Part shown: piece after piece, positions 8,463 through 17,212 of the stretch
Position numbering within the stretch: position 1 is the stretch's first letter
Layout of the letters: every line of letters begins with the position of its first letter
From: Syntrophobacterales bacterium
GTDB lineage: Bacteria; Desulfobacterota; Desulfobaccia; Desulfobaccales; 0-14-0-80-60-11
Direction: 5' to 3'
DNA length: 64,000 bases
Assembly (NCBI GenBank): GCA_023512475.1
Contig: JAILZL010000011.1
Location: forward strand, 1-64,000
The notes under the pieces: generated by a model
The model's input: the letters and a program-made list of their open reading frames with translations, nothing else
The model's database searches: none
Told to the model about the DNA's origin: nothing
Position numbers and translations under genes: made by a program

Positions 8463-9827
8463 ATGCGAGAGCACAGCACCACCCTGACCTGGGTGCCGGG
8501 AAAGTGGCGCACTCCGGAAGAGCGTCTGCAGGCCCTGGATCAGATTCTGAAGATTCTGGTGCCGGGGTTTTTGTTTGTCTGTTTCCTGGCTGCCTTGAAG
8601 CTGGGCTCTTTCGACGGTTACCTGACGCTGTTGAGCCGCCAGGCCTTCGCTTCGCCCCTCTTGGTCCTGGGGGCCGGTTTCACCTTTCTCGTCCTGGGCT
8701 TCCAGGCGGTGCGCACCTGGTTCTGGTGCCGCTATCGGCCCTATCCCCTGCCGGAGGGCGAGCTGCCGCCGGTCACGGTCATCATCCCGGCCTACAATGA
8801 GGGGGCCATGGTGGAGAAGGCCATCTACTCCGCCGCGGCCTCGGATTACCCCGCCGGCAAGCTGGAAATCATCGTGGTGGATGACGGCTCCAAGGATGAC
8901 ACCTGGTTTTACATCGACCGGGCCCAACGCCGTTATCCGGATCTCATCCGGGCGATACGCTTCGCCAAAAACCGGGGCAAGAAGGAAGGCCTGGCCGCAG
9001 GCTTCACCCTGGGCAAGGGGGAATTTTTCGTCACCATCGACTCCGACAGCGTCATCGAACCGGAGACGGTGAAGCAGATCATCGCGCCCATGCTGGCCGA
9101 CCCCCGGGTGGGCGCGGTGGCGGGCAACGTCAAGGTCTATAACCGCTTCCGCAGCCTTTTGGCCCGCATGCTGGCGGTGCGCTTTGTGCTGGCCTTCGAT
9201 TTCCTGCGGGCCTCCCAATCCATGTATGGCTTTGTGGCCTGCACGCCGGGGGCCCTGTCCGCCTACCGCAAAAGCGCCGTGCTGCCCATCCTGGAGGCGT
9301 GGCGCCACCAGACTTTCCTGGGGGAACCGGCCATCATCGGCGAAGACCGGGCCCTCACCAATTTCATCCTGCGCCAGGGGTTCACCTCGGTCTATCAGCG
9401 CAGTGCCGTGGTGCACACGGTGGTGCCGGAGACCTACCGGGGGCTGTGCAAGATGTTTCTGCGCTGGGACCGCTCCAACTTCCGGGAGTCCTGGGTGCAG
9501 CTCACCTACATGTTCACCCGCTACCGAGAGCGGGACCGCTTCTGGCCCATCGTGGACTTTTTCATCACCCAGATCGAGTTCCCGTTGACCTACCTCTTTC
9601 TGGGGCTGCTCTTCCTGTCCTTCTACCTCTACCCCATCGTCATGGTGAAGTTCTTCGCCGGCCTGGGCGTCATCACCCTCATCTACATGTATTACTACTA
9701 CGCCCAGGAACGGGACTGGGAATTCATCTACGGGATTCTCTATTCCTACTTCGCCTTCTTCGCCCTCAACTGGGTGCAACCCTACGCCTTCCTCACCCTC
9801 CGCAACTCCCGCTGGCTCACCCGCTAG
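8463..9827 (+). CDS. Family 2 glycosyltransferase, membrane (hyaluronan synthase/NodC/PgaC-like)
   Basis: VTVIIPAYNEGAMVEKAIYSA...IIVVDDGSKDDTWF...ITIDSDS...GEDRALTNFILRQG...FLRWDRSNFRE; TM segments at both ends. Confidence 0.9.
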   Translation: MREHSTTLTWVPGKWRTPEERLQALDQILKILVPGFLFVCFLAALKLGSFDGYLTLLSRQAFASPLLVLGAGFTFLVLGFQAVRTWFWCRYRPYPLPEGELPPVTVIIPAYNEGAMVEKAIYSAAASDYPAGKLEIIVVDDGSKDDTWFYIDRAQRRYPDLIRAIRFAKNRGKKEGLAAGFTLGKGEFFVTIDSDSVIEPETVKQIIAPMLADPRVGAVAGNVKVYNRFRSLLARMLAVRFVLAFDFLRASQSMYGFVACTPGALSAYRKSAVLPILEAWRHQTFLGEPAIIGEDRALTNFILRQGFTSVYQRSAVVHTVVPETYRGLCKMFLRWDRSNFRESWVQLTYMFTRYRERDRFWPIVDFFITQIEFPLTYLFLGLLFLSFYLYPIVMVKFFAGLGVITLIYMYYYYAQERDWEFIYGILYSYFAFFALNWVQPYAFLTLRNSRWLTR

Positions 9828-9848
9828 CGCGGTCAAAATATACTGCCG

Positions 9849-9883
9849 GGGCCGGGAACCGCGGGTTTCCGGCCCTTTATTTT
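9849..9883 (+). terminator. Rho-independent terminator after GT2 gene
   Basis: GGGCCGGGAACC-GCG-GGTTTCCGGCCC followed by TTTATTTT. Confidence 0.75.
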
Positions 9884-10002
9884 CGTCGTCCCGCCCGGGC
9901 CGGGGAGTTCCGCGGCCTCAGGCCGTGGGTCCTCGGGCGCCGTCTCAGAGGCTTCCGACAGCCGTGGGTCTGGAAATCTCCGCTTCCCGGGTGGGGAGAG
10001 CC

Positions 10003-11142
10003 TTAAAACCGGCCGCCCAAAGGGCCGGCATAGCCGGTGAGTTCCACATAGCCCCGGCCGGTGACCGGGGTGTCCTGATGGCGGCCTGAGACCGCCACCT
10101 GACCCTCCCAGTAGGTGATGCGGGTGCTGCCGGTGGTCCGGAGTTCCTGGTCCGGAAGGGTGGGGCTGAGCCTGAGATGATACCCCAAGGCGGGGAGGCG
10201 GATCTCCCAGCCCGCGGGGTAGCGGGCGCCGCTGGCGGGCGAGCGCCAGTGTCCAGTGACCGTGAGGGTGACATCCTCCCGGGTGAGGTGGCGGGAGCGG
10301 CCCTGGGGGTCGATATAGGTGCCGGAAGAGGCGGGGTCCACCCCGCCGTCGGCGAGGCGCAGCTGATAGAGCATGATCTCCGCGCCGTCGTCCAGGTGCA
10401 GGGCGAACCAGTCCCAGCCGGTTTGGTGGGGGGCCAGCTGGCTGCTGGAGAACTCCCGGTCCATCCAGCTCTCGCCGGTAACGGTGAGGTGCCGGCCGTG
10501 GACGCTCACCCTCCCCCGGGTATGCAGGCGCGTGAGGGAGTAATAGAGGGAGGCATGGTCGGTGCCGGCGGCCTTGCGGCTGAAGCCGCCCTCCCCATGA
10601 AAGACCGGGGGTTTTGTGGGGGTCAGGGTGAGATCCAGCTCCAGGTCCTCATCCCTTGCCACCAGACGCATCGTGTCGCCCTCGGCCTCCGCCCGCCAGT
10701 CATCCACCCAGACGTGCAGCCGGTCGGTGGCGGCTCCGGCCAGTCCCAGGGCGCCCCGCTGGGCCCGCTCCCGATAGTGGAAGCGCCGGCCGGGCCCGTC
10801 GGTGAGGGCGAAGTGAGCAAAATAGACGGTGCCCGCGGCCCAGGCGGAGGCGCGGCGGCCCGGGGCGGGGGTGAGGGCCACCCGAAAGAAAGTGAGCTGG
10901 TAGCCGAAAAGCTCCCCTTGGTCGCCGACAAGATGCCCGGTATAATACCACCACTCGGTGCGATACCCCGGGTGGGCGCCGTGGTCCCGGGGAAACTGCC
11001 ACTGGTAGCCGGGCCGGGCCGGAAGAAAGCCCCCCGGGTCCGATAAGGCCAGGGCAAACCCGGGCAGCAGGAAGAGCGCGAGGCCCCCCAGGAGGCAGAG
11101 GCGCCGCCGGCGGCGGCCCAAGCGGGCAGGGCAGGGCAGCAT
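10003..11142 (-). CDS. AttH/CrtC (carotenoid 1,2-hydratase-like, lipocalin-like) secreted protein
   Basis: FPRDHGAHPGYRTEWWYYTGHLVGDQGELFGYQLTFFRVAL...SWMDREFSSSQLAPHQTGWDWFALHLDDGAEIMLYQLR. Confidence 0.88.
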   Translation of the reverse strand: MLPCPARLGRRRRRLCLLGGLALFLLPGFALALSDPGGFLPARPGYQWQFPRDHGAHPGYRTEWWYYTGHLVGDQGELFGYQLTFFRVALTPAPGRRASAWAAGTVYFAHFALTDGPGRRFHYRERAQRGALGLAGAATDRLHVWVDDWRAEAEGDTMRLVARDEDLELDLTLTPTKPPVFHGEGGFSRKAAGTDHASLYYSLTRLHTRGRVSVHGRHLTVTGESWMDREFSSSQLAPHQTGWDWFALHLDDGAEIMLYQLRLADGGVDPASSGTYIDPQGRSRHLTREDVTLTVTGHWRSPASGARYPAGWEIRLPALGYHLRLSPTLPDQELRTTGSTRITYWEGQVAVSGRHQDTPVTGRGYVELTGYAGPLGGRF

Positions 11143-11187
11143 GCCTTCATCCTACCCGCTTCCCCCCAGTTTGCCAAGGAGGAGCAC

Positions 11188-11463
11188 ATGGCGGAGATCA
11201 AGGTGGAGCGCCACCCCCCGGAGGCGCGGCTCACAGAGCTGGGAGTGAGGACCTGGCCCATCTGGACCAAGGAGGTGTCAGAATTCCCCTGGACTTATGA
11301 CACCCAGGAGATCTGCTATTTCCTGGAAGGGGAGGTGGAGGTCATCCCGGAAGGCGGCGAGCCGGTCCGGGTGGGGCAAGGGGATCTGGTCACCTTTCCA
11401 GCGGGTCTGTCCTGCACCTGGAAGGTCACCAAACCGGTGCGCAAGCATTACCATCTGGCCTGA
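11188..11463 (+). CDS. Cupin domain protein (cupin_3/EutQ-like)
   Basis: WPIWTKEVSEFPWTYDTQEICYFLEGEVEVIPEGGEPVRVGQGDLVTFPAGLSCTWKV. Confidence 0.9.
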   Translation: MAEIKVERHPPEARLTELGVRTWPIWTKEVSEFPWTYDTQEICYFLEGEVEVIPEGGEPVRVGQGDLVTFPAGLSCTWKVTKPVRKHYHLA

Positions 11464-11556
11464 GGCGGGCGTCCGGACCCTGCCGCCCATGTTCTCCGGT
11501 GGGGTCCGGCTGCCCGGCTTTTCCTGCCATCGGAGGCGGCTGCCCGGGCCGCCCGA

Positions 11557-11928
11557 TCAGCCCCCCACGCCCTCGTAGATGTAGGCCCAGATGGCCTGGC
11601 CCATCACCGTCACCGGAATCAGGATGCGCCGGTAATCCTCGCCTTCGAAGTCGTCCAGGTCGGGGAATTTCTCCACCAGGGCCGGGGAGACGAAGAGCCA
11701 GGCCTGGTGCTCCTTGCCCCGGGGATCGTAGGTGAAGGACTTGAAGCCCTTGACGATGCGCATGTGCCCGAAGATGCTGCAGCGGTACCAGAACCCGCCC
11801 AGCCGGGCCAGGATGAAGTTGTTGGCGCCGCCGGGAGCGAGGCTCCCGTAGACGATGAGGCGTTCTTCGGGACGGTTGCCGAGATAGGGGAGAAGGTCAG
11901 CGGTCATAGGGATGAGGGAGCGGGCCAC
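11557..11928 (-). CDS. Gamma-glutamylcyclotransferase (AIG2-like) family protein
   Basis: RLIVYGSLAPGGANNFIL...DLDDFEGEDYRRILIPVTVMGQAIWAYIYEG. Confidence 0.8.
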   Translation of the reverse strand: MARSLIPMTADLLPYLGNRPEERLIVYGSLAPGGANNFILARLGGFWYRCSIFGHMRIVKGFKSFTYDPRGKEHQAWLFVSPALVEKFPDLDDFEGEDYRRILIPVTVMGQAIWAYIYEGVGG

Positions 11929-12263
11929 TTGTTCTCTCCTTCACAAAGCCCGTAGCATGATTCCCGCCGGCCTGCCATCGGGAGAGACCTGATTTTTTGC
12001 CCGGGATACCACCATAAATGGGGCCGGAAATCCTGAGGGCCGCAGGCTGTCTTTCCCCTTCCCCTGAAGGGGAGGGCGGGACGCCGACGGTATCCTGGCT
12101 TATCGGGAGGCATTCGCCGCCCCGGTCCTGGACCCCGCCCTTCGGGACTCCTGGGGGAAGCAGGTGGGGAGAGGAGCTGGGCACCGCGGCCCCCGGCTGC
12201 CTCGCCCGGAAGGGGGGAGGGGGCTGAGGCTCACAGAACCCCGCCCCAGCTTTGAACCCCCTC

Positions 12264-12326
12264 CCCGACCCCATAAATGGGAGTTGCTTCGCCAAACGGG
12301 CACAATCGGCCAGCCTCATCCCGCCA
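12264..12326. repeat. Structured intergenic repeat, copy A
   Basis: CCCCGACCCCATAAATGGGAGTTGCTTCGCCAAACGGGCACAATCGGCCAGCCTCATCCCGCC; aligns with copy B near 17110..17174. Confidence 0.6.
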
Positions 12327-12375
12327 AGCTGCCGGGAAGAGGGTTTTTCAACCTCTTGCTGCCTGCCAAAGGACC

Positions 12376-13317
12376 TCAATCCGGCGGCCGGCCGCCCGGG
12401 GCCGTTTTTTCCGGGCCTCGCGGTTGCGGCGCCAGGTAGCGGGCCAGTCCGGCGGCGAAGGGGACCGGCTCCAGGCCGAAGTCCCGGTAAAAGGGGGTGG
12501 GGTCGCAGGTGCTTCCCTCCAGGAGCATGCGCAGCTGGCCCGGGGTGAGGGGGAACCAGGCGAAGCGGCCGCACACCCGGGCCGCGGCCCGCATGCACCA
12601 CACCGGCTGATGCACCTTGATGACCCGGCGGCCCATCACCTTTGCGATGGTGTCGATGAGGTCCCGGAAGGCGATGGGTTGGGGCCCGCCCACCTCATAA
12701 GTCCGGTTTTCGGTGTGGGGGAGCTCCAGGGCCAGGGCAAAGGCCTGGGCCACCTGCCACACCGGCACCGGCTGCAGCCGGTACAGACCGTCCCCGATGA
12801 TGGGGAAGAAGCGCAGCCGCTGGATGTGGCGGGCGAAGAGATTGATGGACTGGTCCCCGGGCCCGTAGATCACCGACGGCCGGAAGATGGTGTAGGTGAG
12901 CCCGGAGGCCCTGACGATCTCTTCCGCCTGCCAGTTGGTGATATGATAGGGATCGGCCGGCTCCGGCCGGGCCCCCAGGGCGCTCATGTGCAGGAAGCGG
13001 CGCACCCCGGCTTTCCGGGCCGCCTCCACCATATTGCGGGTGGCCTCCACATGCACCCGCTCAAAGGTCACCCCCCGGCCGGGGAACTCCCGGATGATGC
13101 CGATGAGGTGGATGGCGGCCTCGCAGCCCGAAAGCCCCGGTTCCAGGACCTCCGGGTGCAGGCAGTCGCCGGTGAGGATCTCCACCTGCTCCCGGTCCCG
13201 GAGCTTGTTCTCCGAGCCCGGCCGGATGAGGGCCCGCACCGCGTGCCCCCGCTTAAGGAGCTCCCGCACCACCTCATTGCCCACAAAGCCGCTGGCACCG
13301 GTGACAAAAACCCGCAT
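12376..13317 (-). CDS. NAD-dependent epimerase/dehydratase, complex I NDUFA9-like
   Basis: MRVFVTGASGFVGNEVVRELLKRGHAVRALIRPGSE...FRPSVIYGPGDQSINLFAR. Confidence 0.9.
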   Translation of the reverse strand: MRVFVTGASGFVGNEVVRELLKRGHAVRALIRPGSENKLRDREQVEILTGDCLHPEVLEPGLSGCEAAIHLIGIIREFPGRGVTFERVHVEATRNMVEAARKAGVRRFLHMSALGARPEPADPYHITNWQAEEIVRASGLTYTIFRPSVIYGPGDQSINLFARHIQRLRFFPIIGDGLYRLQPVPVWQVAQAFALALELPHTENRTYEVGGPQPIAFRDLIDTIAKVMGRRVIKVHQPVWCMRAAARVCGRFAWFPLTPGQLRMLLEGSTCDPTPFYRDFGLEPVPFAAGLARYLAPQPRGPEKTAPGGRPPD

Positions 13318-13378
13318 GGACCCTCCTTCGAAGGTATAGCTCACAGACCGGCGCCCCTTCGCTCCTCCCGCTGCACAC

Positions 13379-13762
13379 CTACGCTTCCAGCACCACCATG
13401 GCCACCGCGTGGCCGTCTTCATCCGTCAGACTCACGTGCATCCGGGTGATGCCGTGGAGCCGGCAGAGCTCCGCCGCCCGGCCGCTCACATGGATTTCGG
13501 GCTTGCCCATCCGATCCGGCAGCACCTCCACCTCCCGCCAGCGGATGCCCCCCTGGCGCAGCCCCACCCCCAGGGCCTTGGAGAAGGCCTCCTTGGCGGC
13601 GAAGCGCTGGGCCAGCTGATAGACCCCCTGGCGGTGGCGCCCCTGGCAGTAGGCAATCTCCTGCTCGGTGAAGACGCGGCGCAAAAAGCGCTCGCCGAAG
13701 CGCTCCACCGCCCGGGCCAGGCGCTCCACCCGGATGAGATCCACGCCGATGCCGTAAATCAT
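13379..13762 (-). CDS. acpS: Holo-[acyl-carrier-protein] synthase
   Basis: MIYGIGVDLIRVERLARAVERFGERFLRRVFTEQEIAYC...AQRFAAKEAFSKALGVGLRQG...HVSLTDEDGHAVAMVVLE. Confidence 0.97.
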   Translation of the reverse strand: MIYGIGVDLIRVERLARAVERFGERFLRRVFTEQEIAYCQGRHRQGVYQLAQRFAAKEAFSKALGVGLRQGGIRWREVEVLPDRMGKPEIHVSGRAAELCRLHGITRMHVSLTDEDGHAVAMVVLEA

Positions 13763-13815
13763 GGGAGAGAAGGCCGGGTCACGGGCAGGCGGTCAGGGCC
13801 GCCCCCTGAGCACCC

Positions 13816-13950
13816 TCAGGAGCCCTTGCCCTGAGGTTTGGGATTCTCCGCCTTGCCCATGGTGCCGCTCTCACTGCACTGGGGGCATTTTTTGGGCTTG
13901 CAGCGGGTTTCCACCCGGGCGCCACATTTCTCACAGACAAAGACCGCCAT
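13816..13950 (-). CDS. Small RCKP-type rubredoxin-like zinc-ribbon protein (44 aa)
   Basis: MAVFVCEKCGARVETRCKPKKCPQCSESGTMGKAENPKPQGKGS*; two CxxC knuckles and the RCKPKKCPQC motif; below the ORF track size cutoff. Confidence 0.85.
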   Translation of the reverse strand: MAVFVCEKCGARVETRCKPKKCPQCSESGTMGKAENPKPQGKGS

Positions 13951-14115
13951 CGCCTGCCTCCAAGATCATGGGAGACCGCCAGGTCCGGAAGAGCCGGAAG
14001 GTGGGGACCCCTCCTCCATCCAGTGCGGGTCCTTCGGGGTCCTGGTTTCCGGCCCTGGGCTTACCCTTCCACCGGCCGGTCCCCCTCTCTATGTAGCACA
14101 TCCGCCCGTCGGGAC

Positions 14116-16515
14116 TCAATGCGAGACCGGGGCGCCCGAGCCGGATTCCTGGGGCGGGAAGGCGATCTCCAGGGCCTGATCCATCTTCTCCACCGGGTGG
14201 AAGATGAGGTCCCGGCGCACCGGCTCGGGGATCTCCTCCAGATCCACGGCATTCTGGGCCGGCAGGATGATCTCCCGGATGCCAGCCCGATGCGCCGCCA
14301 GGACCTTGTTCTTGATGCCGCCCACCGGGAGCACGTCCCCCCGCAGGGTGATCTCCCCGGTCATGGCCAAGCCCTTTTTCACCGGCCGATGGGCCAGCCG
14401 GGAGACCACCGCCGCCAGGAGGGCCAGACCCGCGGAGGGCCCGTCCTTGGGGATGGCGCCGGCGGGCACGTGGATGTGCAGATCCGAACCCTCGAAGAAA
14501 TCCTCCTCCACCCCCAGGAAGGGGGCCCGGGCCCGGACGTAGCTTAAGGCCGCCTCGGCGGACTCCTTCATCACCTCCCCCAGCTGGCCGGTGAGCTTGA
14601 GGGCCCCCTTGCCGGGCATGCGCAGCACCTCAATGAAGAGGATGTCGCCGCCGGTGGGGGTCCAGGCCAGGCCGGTGGCCACCCCGGGTTCGGGCCGGTC
14701 CAGGGCCGCCTCCCGGAAGAAGCGGGGCGGCCCCAGATAGGTGGCCAGATCGGGGACGTCAATCTCCACCCGCTCCCGGACCCCCTCCACGATCTCCCGG
14801 CCGGCGGCCCGGCACAGGGCGGCGATCTCCCGCTCCAGGTTCCGGAGGCCCGCCTCCCGGGTGTAGCGGGCGATGAGCTGCCGCGCCGCCTCCTCGGTGA
14901 GACGGAACTGCTCCGGGGTGAGGCCGTGGGCCTCCAGCTGCCGGGGGATGAGATACTTGAAGGTGATCTCGATCTTTTCCTCCTCGGTGTAGCCCGGCAG
15001 CTCCAATACCTCCATGCGGTCCCGCAGGGCCGGCGGGATGGGGTCCAGGAGGTTGGCGGTGGTGATGAACATCACCTTGGAGAGGTCGAAGCCCACATCC
15101 AGGTAATGGTCGGAGAAGGAGTGGTTCTGCTCCGGATCCAGGACCTCCAGCAGGGCCGCAGCGGGATCGCCCCGGAAGTCGGCGCCGATCTTGTCCACCT
15201 CGTCCAGGATGAAGACCGGGTTGTTGGAGCCGGCCCGGCGCATGGACTGGATGATGCGGCCGGGGAGGGCCCCCACATAGGTGCGGCGGTGCCCCCGGAT
15301 CTCCGCTTCGTCCCGCACCCCGCCCAGGGACAGGCGCACGAACTTGCGGCCCAGGGCCCGGGCGATGGAGCGGCCCAGGGAGGTCTTGCCGGTACCCGGG
15401 GGCCCCACAAAGCAGAGGATGGGCCCCTTCATGTCCGGCTTGAGCTTGCGCACCGCCAGATACTCCAGGATGCGCTTTTTCACCTTCTCCAGGTTGTAGT
15501 GGTCCTCATCCAGGATCTTCCGGGCCTGGGCCAGATCCAGGTTGTCTTCGGTGCTCACGCTCCAGGGAAGCTCGATCATCCACTCCAGGTAGTTGCGGAT
15601 CACCTGGTGGTCCGGGGAGGTGGGCGGGGTGCGTTTGAGGCGGGCCAGCTCCCGCTCCGCCTCCTTCAAAGCGTGGGGCGGCAGTTTGGCCTCCTCCAGC
15701 CGGAATTTGAGCTCTTCATATTCCCGGGTGCGTTCGTCGGTGCCGCCCAGCTCCTTCTCCAGGACCTTGATCTGCTCCCTTAAGAAATACTCCCGCTGGG
15801 CCTTGTCCATCTCGCTTTTGACCTGGGCCTGGATCTTCTTCCCCAGCTCCAGGATCTCCAGCTCCCGGTTGACGTGGGCCAGGACCTTGTGCAGCCGGGC
15901 CTTGACGTCGATGGTCTCCAGGAGGGCCTGCTTGTCCGCCTTGCTGATGTTGAGGCTGCCCGCGGCGATATCCGCCAGCACCCGGGGGTCGCTCAGCTCC
16001 CGGACCAGGGGGCCCAGCTCCGAGGGGAGATACGGCGAGAGCTCCAGCATCTTGAGAAAGAGGCCCTTGAGGTTGGAGACCAGGGCCTCCATCTCCATGT
16101 CCGGCTCATAATCTTCGCTTAAGCCCTCCACTTCGGCGGTCAGGTAGGGCTCATAGCCCACAAAATGGATCAGGTGGAAGCGATAGAGCCCCTGGATGAG
16201 GAGGCGCACCGAGCCGTCCTCGGGTTTGCGCATCTTGAGGATGACGGCCGCGGTGCCGGTGGTGAAGAGGTTGTCGGGGCCATAGCCGGTGGCGCTCTCC
16301 TTCCGGGAGGAGAGGACCCCGAAGATCTTGTCATGCAGCAGCACATCGTCCACCAGCCTCTGCCCGGCTTCGTCCCACACCGCCAGGGGCATGATGATGC
16401 GGGGGAAGAGCACGATGTCCGAGGTGGGCAGGATGGGCAGGATCAGTCTGCCGGTCGGCGGCCCGCCGGTGGGGACGCCCTTGCTGTTCTGGTTCTGGTT
16501 GCCGTCCGAAGTCAT
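14116..16515 (-). CDS. lon: Endopeptidase La (Lon protease)
   Basis: GPPGTGKTSLGRSIARALGRKFVRLSLGGVRDEAEIRGHRRTYVGALPG...PKDGPSAGLALLAAVVS. Confidence 0.98.
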   Translation of the reverse strand: MTSDGNQNQNSKGVPTGGPPTGRLILPILPTSDIVLFPRIIMPLAVWDEAGQRLVDDVLLHDKIFGVLSSRKESATGYGPDNLFTTGTAAVILKMRKPEDGSVRLLIQGLYRFHLIHFVGYEPYLTAEVEGLSEDYEPDMEMEALVSNLKGLFLKMLELSPYLPSELGPLVRELSDPRVLADIAAGSLNISKADKQALLETIDVKARLHKVLAHVNRELEILELGKKIQAQVKSEMDKAQREYFLREQIKVLEKELGGTDERTREYEELKFRLEEAKLPPHALKEAERELARLKRTPPTSPDHQVIRNYLEWMIELPWSVSTEDNLDLAQARKILDEDHYNLEKVKKRILEYLAVRKLKPDMKGPILCFVGPPGTGKTSLGRSIARALGRKFVRLSLGGVRDEAEIRGHRRTYVGALPGRIIQSMRRAGSNNPVFILDEVDKIGADFRGDPAAALLEVLDPEQNHSFSDHYLDVGFDLSKVMFITTANLLDPIPPALRDRMEVLELPGYTEEEKIEITFKYLIPRQLEAHGLTPEQFRLTEEAARQLIARYTREAGLRNLEREIAALCRAAGREIVEGVRERVEIDVPDLATYLGPPRFFREAALDRPEPGVATGLAWTPTGGDILFIEVLRMPGKGALKLTGQLGEVMKESAEAALSYVRARAPFLGVEEDFFEGSDLHIHVPAGAIPKDGPSAGLALLAAVVSRLAHRPVKKGLAMTGEITLRGDVLPVGGIKNKVLAAHRAGIREIILPAQNAVDLEEIPEPVRRDLIFHPVEKMDQALEIAFPPQESGSGAPVSH

Positions 16516-16521
16516 ATATGG

Positions 16522-16968
16522 TTACCTTTCCTGTTCGTCTTCCGTCAGGGAGACCGTGACCGGGATGCGCCGGGCGGCGGGCCGGGGAAGTTCCACCTCC
16601 AGGACGCCATGGAGGCAGCGGGCCTCCACCGCCTCGGGGTCCACCGCCAGAGGGAGCAGAAAGCGGCGCTCAAAGACGCCCGTCACCATCTCATGCTGCA
16701 GGATGCGGGCGGTGCCGGGAGGCGGGCTCAAGCGGCGGCGGCCCTGGATCACCAGCTCCTGGCCTGCCAAGGAGAGGCTCAGCTCTTCCGGGGGGATGCC
16801 CGCCACCTCCAGGCGCAGGACCAGCCCGGCCGCGGTCTCAAAGAGATCGGCGGCGGGCCGGAAGGAGGGCCCCGTCGGCCAGCCGGGCCACAGCTGCCTC
16901 AGGGCCCGGGCCCGCTCCTCCAGGTTTTCCAGATCCCGCAGAATGCGGATTTTGATGAAGCGGTGCAT
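16522..16968 (-). CDS. Hsp20/alpha-crystallin small heat shock protein
   Basis: DLFETAAGLVLRLEVAGIPPEELSLSLAGQELVIQGRR...GVFERRFLLPLAVD...GVLEVELPR. Confidence 0.92.
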   Translation of the reverse strand: MHRFIKIRILRDLENLEERARALRQLWPGWPTGPSFRPAADLFETAAGLVLRLEVAGIPPEELSLSLAGQELVIQGRRRLSPPPGTARILQHEMVTGVFERRFLLPLAVDPEAVEARCLHGVLEVELPRPAARRIPVTVSLTEDEQER

Positions 16969-17109
16969 GGGAGCCTCGAATCATTAATCACTACATTATT
17001 TTAAAATAATCGCCCCAACGCCCCGGACAAGGGCAGCGGCGTGATTTTCTCCCCGGCTCGCTGCTTGGCCGACCGGAAGGTTCTTCGGGGAAGGGGCCCG
17101 GGTCACAGA

Positions 17110-17174
17110 TCCCGAACCCCATAGATGGGATGTGGCTGCGCCAACCGGCAAATTCGGCCGGTTTCATCCCACCA
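17110..17174. repeat. Structured intergenic repeat, copy B
   Basis: CCGAACCCCATAGATGGGATGTGGCTGCGCCAACCGGCAAATTCGGCCGGTTTCATCCCACCA; nested inverted repeats TGGGATG/CATCCCA and AACCGGC/GCCGGTT. Confidence 0.65.
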
Positions 17175-17212
17175 GAACCGCCTCCTTCCCCCACCTGTGG
17201 ACTCTGGCCGGC

